Assembly: GCF_028618665.1 (NCBI RefSeq)
Contig: NZ_JAQITF010000001.1
Location: 1-64,000, forward strand
Direction: 5' to 3'
From: Bartonella sp. AU16XJBT
Lineage (GTDB): Bacteria > Pseudomonadota > Alphaproteobacteria > Rhizobiales > Rhizobiaceae
DNA: 64,000 bases
Below are positions 58,214 through 64,000 of this stretch, in pieces. The notes under the pieces are model-generated. The model was not told the origin of the DNA, made no database searches, and was given only the letters and a program-made list of their open reading frames with translations. Each line of letters begins with the position of its first letter. Positions within the stretch are counted from its first letter, which is position 1. The position numbers and the translations under genes were made by a program.

Positions 58214-60901
58214 TTAAACGGCTAGCTTACGCAAGACATATTGCAAAATTCCACCATGATGTAAATAATCCAGCTCATCTTCAGTATCAACACGGCATAA
58301 TAATGGAACGGCTTTTACCGTACCATCAGAAAAAGTAATTTTCGCTACGGTCTTTTGACGAGGTTTTAAATTATGAATCCCTTCAATTGTTACCTTTTCA
58401 TCTCCCTTTAAGCCTAAAGATTTCCAACTTAGCCCCTCCTCAAAGACAAAAGGGACAATGCCCATACCAACAAGATTAGAGCGATGAATCCTTTCAAAGG
58501 ATTGCACAATCACCGCTTTAACACCAAGAAGATTGGTCCCCTTGGCAGCCCAATCGCGTGATGATCCATTACCATATTCAATCCCCGCAAAAACAACGAG
58601 CGGAATACCTTCTTGTTTATACGCCATTGCTGCATCGTAAATGGTTTGTTCTATCGCTGAGGGATAATGAACCGTATAACCTCCTTCTCGACCATTTTCT
58701 CCTAACATGAAATTACGAATGCGGATATTGGCAAAGGTCCCACGAACCATAACTTCATGATTCCCACGGCGCGTCCCATATTGATTAAAATCAGCCACCT
58801 TAACACCATGATCCATTAAATATTTTCCAGCAGGAGAAGCTGCCTTAATAGAACCAGCAGGAGAAATATGATCTGTCGTGATTTTATCACCAAACAAACC
58901 TAAAATTCGTGCATCCTTAATATCTGGTAAGACATCCGGCGTTTTCTGCATATCATCGAAATAAGGTGGATTACGGACATAGGTGGATTGCTCATCCCAA
59001 GAATAGGTAGACCCTGTAGGGATCTGAACTTTTTGCCAATTTTCATCTCCTTTAAAAACATCTGCATATTTTTCGGCAAAAACCTTACGCGTGACATTTT
59101 CTTCGATAAACGCCTGGATTTCTTGAGAAGTTGGCCAAATATCTCTCAAGTAAATCGGTTGACCATCTGAATCTTCACCAAGAGGTTCCTTGGTTAAATC
59201 TTTACACACCGTCCCGACAAGTGCATGTGCAACAACTAATGGAGGGGAAGCTAAATAATTCGCTTGCACATCAGGGGAAACACGCCCTTCAAAATTACGA
59301 TTTCCTGAAAGAACTGCAGCGGCAATGATACCATTGTCATTAATCGTTTTGGAAATAGCTGGATGCAAAGGACCAGAATTCCCAATACATGTTGTGCACC
59401 CAAACCCTACTAAGTTAAATCCTAATGCATCTAAATCCTTTTGCAATCCCGAATTTTGAAGGTAAGCTTCAACGACTTGTGAACCAGGTGCAAGAGAAGT
59501 TTTTACCCATGGCTTACTTTTGAGACCTTTTGCCACAGCATTTCGGGCCAAAAGACCTGCTGCAATAAGAACACTTGGATTCGATGTATTTGTACAAGAA
59601 GTAATCGCTGCGATTACCACATCACCGTGACTAAGCGTATATTCTTCTCCTTCAACCTGATAATGCTCATCTTGTCCAGAAGTTTTCTTATAGTCTTCAA
59701 CCAATGCCTTTTCAAAACCTTGCCCAACATTTTCCAATGCAATACGTCCTTCAGGACGTTTAGGACCAGCCATAGAAGGAACAACGGTTCCCATATCTAA
59801 TTCAATGGTATCACTAAAAATGGGATTAGCCACCACTTCGTCATGCCACATTCCTTGTGCTTTGGAGTAAGCCTCCACTAAGGCAATTCGATTTTCATCA
59901 CGCCCTGTCATATTGAGATAACGCACCGTCTCCTTATCAATTGGAAAAAAGCCACAGGTTGCTCCATATTCAGGTGCCATATTCCCTATCGTCGCCCGAT
60001 CAGCAAGCGTCATATGCTCCAAACCAGGGCCAAAAAATTCAACAAATTTACCAACAACACCCTTCTGGCGGAGCATTTGGGTCACCGTCAACACCAGATC
60101 GGTAGCTGTTACACCTTCTTTAAGCTTCCCTGTTAGGCGAAAACCAATCACTTCAGGTAACAACATAGAGACGGGTTGGCCTAACATTGCCGCTTCGGCT
60201 TCAATGCCACCAACACCCCAACCTAAAACACCCAAACCATTAACCATCGTCGTATGCGAATCAGTTCCCACACAAGTATCAGGATAAACTGTCTCCCCCC
60301 CCTCTTCATTCTTCATCCACACGCATTGTGCTAAATATTCGAGGTTAACCTGATGACAAATCCCTGTTCCTGGAGGAACAACGCGAAAATTTTGAAAGGC
60401 TTGTTGTCCCCATTTCAGAAAACGATAACGCTCACCATTGCGTTCATATTCATGCTCAACGTTTTCCTTAAAAGCCATGGGAGTGCCAAAATCATCAACA
60501 ATAACTGAGTGATCAATGACGAGATCAACGGGGATGAGAGGATTAATTTTTTCAGCGTTACCACCAAGTTTGACCATAGCATCACGCATTGCAGAAAGAT
60601 CAACAACCGCCGGAACACCAGTAAAGTCTTGCATAAGAACGCGTGCAGGACGGTAGGCGATTTCTGCCCCTGCGCTCCCTTTGTCGCTTAACCATTTAGC
60701 AACATTGAGGATATCCTCTTTTTTAACCGTGCGACCATCTTCAAAGCGCAATAAATTTTCGAGAATAACTTTCATCGAAAACGGCAAACGCGAAATGCCT
60801 TCAAGCCCATTCTTCTCCGCTTCGATCAAGCTATAATAAGTATATTCTTTGCCATTAACATTTAACGTTCTGCGACAATTAAAGCTATCAATGTGAGTCA
60901 T
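58214..60901 (-). CDS. acnA: Aconitate hydratase A
   Basis: 895 residues. Iron-sulfur ligands lie in ITSCTNTSNPSV and GFGCTTCIGNSGPL; other blocks are HQVNLEYLAQ, CVGTDSHTTMVNGLG and the C-terminal GSSRDWAAKG. It interconverts citrate and isocitrate and needs a [4Fe-4S] cluster. Divergent from ccmA, with 296 bases between them. Confidence 0.98.
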   Translation of the reverse strand: MTHIDSFNCRRTLNVNGKEYTYYSLIEAEKNGLEGISRLPFSMKVILENLLRFEDGRTVKKEDILNVAKWLSDKGSAGAEIAYRPARVLMQDFTGVPAVVDLSAMRDAMVKLGGNAEKINPLIPVDLVIDHSVIVDDFGTPMAFKENVEHEYERNGERYRFLKWGQQAFQNFRVVPPGTGICHQVNLEYLAQCVWMKNEEGGETVYPDTCVGTDSHTTMVNGLGVLGWGVGGIEAEAAMLGQPVSMLLPEVIGFRLTGKLKEGVTATDLVLTVTQMLRQKGVVGKFVEFFGPGLEHMTLADRATIGNMAPEYGATCGFFPIDKETVRYLNMTGRDENRIALVEAYSKAQGMWHDEVVANPIFSDTIELDMGTVVPSMAGPKRPEGRIALENVGQGFEKALVEDYKKTSGQDEHYQVEGEEYTLSHGDVVIAAITSCTNTSNPSVLIAAGLLARNAVAKGLKSKPWVKTSLAPGSQVVEAYLQNSGLQKDLDALGFNLVGFGCTTCIGNSGPLHPAISKTINDNGIIAAAVLSGNRNFEGRVSPDVQANYLASPPLVVAHALVGTVCKDLTKEPLGEDSDGQPIYLRDIWPTSQEIQAFIEENVTRKVFAEKYADVFKGDENWQKVQIPTGSTYSWDEQSTYVRNPPYFDDMQKTPDVLPDIKDARILGLFGDKITTDHISPAGSIKAASPAGKYLMDHGVKVADFNQYGTRRGNHEVMVRGTFANIRIRNFMLGENGREGGYTVHYPSAIEQTIYDAAMAYKQEGIPLVVFAGIEYGNGSSRDWAAKGTNLLGVKAVIVQSFERIHRSNLVGMGIVPFVFEEGLSWKSLGLKGDEKVTIEGIHNLKPRQKTVAKITFSDGTVKAVPLLCRVDTEDELDYLHHGGILQYVLRKLAV

Positions 60902-61197
60902 GACTGTCCACCCTCATACTACAAACTACCCAATTTCCAGGAATGAACAACACAAACCACGAGTCAAGGTCGCAGCTTGAGTGCAGACGCAATTACCTCC
61001 GCCATCCACTTCCCCCTCCACCTTGCATAGGTAAATGCGGAAATCAGCGCCAAAAACCATTCTACACCAGATTTTGATGTAACGCACCTCTTATAGAACT
61101 ATTTCTAGAACTATTCTAGGGACAATTGCATAAAAAAACGTGTTTTTTTATTCTATAATGCAATAAAGAATAGGAAAATAAAAAAATAGGCAATCGC

Positions 61198-61809
61198 ATG
61201 GTGTTATCAGGCAAAGATTTAGCAGCTTACAGAAACGAGGAAATTCTATTCAAAGGTCTTTCTTTTCGTTTATTTCCACAGCAATTGATAACAATCACTG
61301 GACCAAATGGCATTGGAAAATCTACATTACTCCGAATCATTGTCGGTCTTCTTGAACCTGCTGAAGGTCATATAATACTTAAAGACTATGAACAAAGATA
61401 CCCTGTTACAACTGCGTGTCATTATCTTGGTCCTCAAAATGCCATGAAACCTCTTTTATCTGTCATTGATAATTTGCAATTTTGGGCAGAGTTTTATGGA
61501 CAACCTCTATGCTCCCCCTATGAAGCCCTTGCCGATCTTGGTCTTTCTGATCTTGAATATTTACCCTTTAACGCTCTGTCTACTGGACAACAAAGGCGTG
61601 TCGCTCTTGCCCGCCTTTTGCTCTCCTATCGTCCTATTTGGATTTTAGATGAACCCATATCGGGACTTGATAACCATGCTCAAAAACGCCTTACTCGTAT
61701 TCTCCAGCGTCATCTCAATCAAGGTGGTATGATTATCGCCGCAACCCATAATTCTTTAGGCATTCCAGAAAACCATACAATCGCTCTGGAAAAATTTTTA
61801 CCTCTCTAG
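61198..61809 (+). CDS. ccmA: Heme exporter ATP-binding protein CcmA
   Basis: 203 residues. ABC ATPase with Walker A TGPNGIGKSTLL near residue 36, signature LSTGQQRRVALARL near 127 and Walker B IWILDEPISGLD. With CcmB and CcmC it drives release of heme-loaded CcmE for cytochrome c maturation. First gene of ccmABCDG; ATG at 61198. Confidence 0.96.
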   Translation: MVLSGKDLAAYRNEEILFKGLSFRLFPQQLITITGPNGIGKSTLLRIIVGLLEPAEGHIILKDYEQRYPVTTACHYLGPQNAMKPLLSVIDNLQFWAEFYGQPLCSPYEALADLGLSDLEYLPFNALSTGQQRRVALARLLLSYRPIWILDEPISGLDNHAQKRLTRILQRHLNQGGMIIAATHNSLGIPENHTIALEKFLPL

Positions 61810-61820
61810 GAGAGAATAAA

Positions 61821-62486
61821 ATGAAAGCACTGTTCTGGCGTGATCTTAAACTATTATTAGCGCCACAAGCCTCGTCGCTAACAGGACTATTGTTTTTCAT
61901 CGCTGTTGTGATCATAACCCCCTTTGCTATTGGACCAGATCCCAAAATTCTTGCACAAATAGGGCCAGGAATATTGTGGTTTGGTGCCCTTCTTTCAGGA
62001 CTCCTTAATCTGAATAAACTTTTTCAAATTGATCGTGATGATGGCAATCTCGACCAATTTATCCTTTCAGAACAAAGACAAAGTTTTATGCTGATTGTCT
62101 TTACCAAATGCATCGCCCATTGGGTAGGAACGATGCTTCCTCTCATTTTTGCTACGCCTATTTTGTCCCTCATGCTCCACTTAGATGTAACGATAACTTT
62201 TACAACAATACTTACTCTTTTATGCGGAACACCTGCTATTATTTTTATTGGCGCCATAGGAGCAGCACTTGCAAGCTCATTGTTGCATAGCACTCTTCTT
62301 ATTTTCATCATTATCTTACCGTGGATCATTCCAATTATGATTTTTGGCGTTTCAGCGGCTACGGCTCCAACAAATCCAAATGCCTCTTTTCTCACTTCCC
62401 TAGCTCTTCTTAGCGCTTTTTCACTTTTTTTGAGTCTCTTTAGCTCTTTTGTTGCCGCACTAACGCTCAAGCTTTTATCAGAATAA
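61821..62486 (+). CDS. ccmB: Heme exporter membrane protein CcmB
   Basis: 221 residues with six hydrophobic segments; MKALFWRDLKLLLAPQAS is the usual family start. Permease partner of CcmA. Starts 11 bases after ccmA, with GGAG 8 bases upstream of the ATG. Confidence 0.96.
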   Translation: MKALFWRDLKLLLAPQASSLTGLLFFIAVVIITPFAIGPDPKILAQIGPGILWFGALLSGLLNLNKLFQIDRDDGNLDQFILSEQRQSFMLIVFTKCIAHWVGTMLPLIFATPILSLMLHLDVTITFTTILTLLCGTPAIIFIGAIGAALASSLLHSTLLIFIIILPWIIPIMIFGVSAATAPTNPNASFLTSLALLSAFSLFLSLFSSFVAALTLKLLSE

Positions 62487-62523
62487 TAAAAGATGATTGC
62501 CGCATAGCAAAACTCTGCCTATT

Positions 62524-63312
62524 ATGAATTTCATGAATGAATTATCTCACACATATAAAATGAGGTCACTCCCTGCAAGTTTTGCCCGTTTTATGAAAAT
62601 AAGCAAAATCATTATACCTTGGTTAGCCGGCATAACATTGTGTCTTCTTATCTTAGGACTCATTCTCGTGATGCATTCCCCTGATGACTATCAACAGGGT
62701 ATGACTGTTAAGATTATGTACCTTCATGTACCTTTCGCGTGGTTGTCTACATTCTGTTATGTAACGATGAGTGTAGCGGCATTAGGAAATTTGATTTGGA
62801 AATATCATCTTGCTGATGTAGCTCTCAAATGTGGCGCGCCCATTGGAGCAATTTTTACCGCCTTAGCTCTCATGACAGGAGCACTTTGGGGGCGCCCTAC
62901 ATGGGGAACATGGTGGGTATGGGATGCACGGTTAACATCGGTTTTAATTCTGCTTTTTATCTATCTTGCCATTATCCTGCTTGGACGTGCTTTTGACAAC
63001 CAAGTAAAAGCCGCTCGCGCTACTGCAATTCTTACCCTTGTTGGATCTGTTAATATCCCTATTATTAAATTCTCCGTTAATTGGTGGAATACATTGCATC
63101 AACCAGCCTCTCTGTTACGTGCTGGAGGACCAACAATCGACAATACTATGTTATTGCCCCTTATAACCATGTTATTTTGTTTCATCTTTATGTTTATTAC
63201 GCTCTATTTGATGGCTATGCGAAATGAAATCAATCGTCGTCATATCCAAATACTTCAGATTAAAAAATCCCGTCGTGCACAACACCAGGACTCTTCATCA
63301 TGCTTGACCTAA
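62524..63312 (+). CDS. ccmC: Heme-handling membrane protein CcmC
   Basis: About 262 residues from the ATG at 62524; a TTG at 62497 is possible but weaker. Six helices and the tryptophan-rich heme motif WGRPTWGTWWVWDARLTS, which presents heme to CcmE. Overlaps ccmD by 13 bases. Confidence 0.95.
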   Translation: MNFMNELSHTYKMRSLPASFARFMKISKIIIPWLAGITLCLLILGLILVMHSPDDYQQGMTVKIMYLHVPFAWLSTFCYVTMSVAALGNLIWKYHLADVALKCGAPIGAIFTALALMTGALWGRPTWGTWWVWDARLTSVLILLFIYLAIILLGRAFDNQVKAARATAILTLVGSVNIPIIKFSVNWWNTLHQPASLLRAGGPTIDNTMLLPLITMLFCFIFMFITLYLMAMRNEINRRHIQILQIKKSRRAQHQDSSSCLT

Positions 63313-63551
63313 ATGGCATCCACAGTGGACTTTTAGGAAACTTATCTTTGAAAATTGATTTTTTCCTTGGCACCCTTAAACACAAGCAAATTGTTGTTTT
63401 AAGCTATACGCTTTCTGCAATCTCCCTCTTATGTCTTATTGGCTATATTCTTTGCAAAGCCCTATACCAAAAAAAAATTCTCCAACAGCTAAACAAAAAA
63501 GAGCTGTCACAAAAAGAAAAATACAATGAAGAATATCCCTCCAAAACTTAA
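63300..63551 (+). CDS. ccmD: Heme exporter protein CcmD
   Basis: 83 residues, one membrane helix (VVLSYTLSAISLLCLIGYIL) and a basic C-terminal tail (KKILQQLNKKELSQKEK), as expected for CcmD, which stabilises the CcmABC-CcmE complex. It overlaps ccmC by 13 and ccmG by 26 bases. Somewhat longer than usual. Confidence 0.85.
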   Translation: MLDLNGIHSGLLGNLSLKIDFFLGTLKHKQIVVLSYTLSAISLLCLIGYILCKALYQKKILQQLNKKELSQKEKYNEEYPSKT

Positions 63552-64000
63552 AAAAAATATATCTTTGCCTGTTTTGTTTGTTCTTTTTGGACCATTTGTG
63601 CTTTTTCTTCTTCTCATGGTGTTTTTTTTCAACTTTATGGATAAAAAATACCCTCAAGATCCTTCTCTTCTCCCAAATGCATTAGCTGGAAAACCTGCCC
63701 CCAATACGCTCCTTCCTCTTCTTGATAAGAAAAGTTATCTTAATTCAAAACAGTTTAAAGGACGTGTCACATTGATCAATTTTTGGGGTTCTTGGTGTTT
63801 ACCTTGTCGCCAAGAGCATCCTCTTCTTATGAAAATTGCACAAGATAAGCGTTTTGATCTTATTGGTATTAATTATAAGGATAATAAAGCAAACGCCCTG
63901 CGCTTTTTAAATAGTTTTGGTAATCCTTTTAAATTGATTGGCTTTGATGTTTCAGGATATACAGCCATTGACTGGGGGGTATATGGACCACCAGAAACCT
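63526..64000 (+). CDS. ccmG: Thiol:disulfide interchange protein CcmG/DsbE, cut by window edge
   Basis: 158 codons visible from the ATG at 63526. An N-terminal membrane anchor (LPVLFVLFGPFVLFLLLMVFFF) is followed by a thioredoxin fold with the active site NFWGSWCLPCRQEHPLL near residues 82-98. It keeps apocytochrome c thiols reduced in the periplasm. The C-terminus lies beyond 64000. Confidence 0.96.
   Translation, partial: MKNIPPKLKKNISLPVLFVLFGPFVLFLLLMVFFFNFMDKKYPQDPSLLPNALAGKPAPNTLLPLLDKKSYLNSKQFKGRVTLINFWGSWCLPCRQEHPLLMKIAQDKRFDLIGINYKDNKANALRFLNSFGNPFKLIGFDVSGYTAIDWGVYGPPET

Overview
The window looks like chromosomal DNA of a Bartonella species (Alphaproteobacteria, Hyphomicrobiales). 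It is AT-rich, with long non-coding gaps full of gene remnants. It carries BadA/Vomp-type trimeric autotransporter adhesins, an Irr-type Fur regulator beside fabA-fabB-fabI, a cyoABCD quinol oxidase, rpsT-dnaA-dnaN-recF, and a ccmABCDG cytochrome c maturation cluster. The species cannot be named from sequence alone.

Layout. 1-11.6 kb holds two minus-strand trimeric autotransporter genes. The first runs off the left edge; the second is complete at about 2045 residues. Both contain near-identical in-frame internal repeats. 12.6-14.4 kb has an XRE-type regulator, a possible small RNA just upstream of it, a possible phage-gene remnant and a small unknown gene. 14.7-17.7 kb has an MFS exporter, a SAM methyltransferase and a decayed MFS gene. 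17.8-21.3 kb is a tight plus-strand operon: MFS-like transporter, ATP-grasp ligase, YqcI/YcgG-family (GntA-like) putative heme N-oxygenase and a cupin. It reads as a small undescribed biosynthesis-and-export pathway and is the most interesting system here. 21.8-23.5 kb has tRNA-Ser(GGA) followed by an integrase remnant and copies of a dispersed repeat.

23.6-41 kb is mostly housekeeping: a three-domain PTS phosphotransferase (EIIA-HPr-EI), rpmA-rplU, tRNA-Ser(CGA), pgi, an RND efflux pump with its adaptor, tRNA-Arg(ACG), fhs, rpsU and an exported SH3-domain protein. 41.2-44.6 kb has irr divergent from fabA-fabB-fabI. 44.6-46.3 kb holds two decayed integrase ends facing apart, plus more of the dispersed repeat.

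46.5-64 kb has gpsA, cyoABCD (CyoD has a tandem-repeat tail), aroQ, recF, dnaN, dnaA, rpsT and acnA on the minus strand, then ccmA-ccmB-ccmC-ccmD-ccmG on the plus strand; ccmG is cut by the right edge. The heme and iron themes (Irr, Ccm, Cyo, a predicted heme-dependent N-oxygenase) fit a blood-borne organism, but that link is inference.
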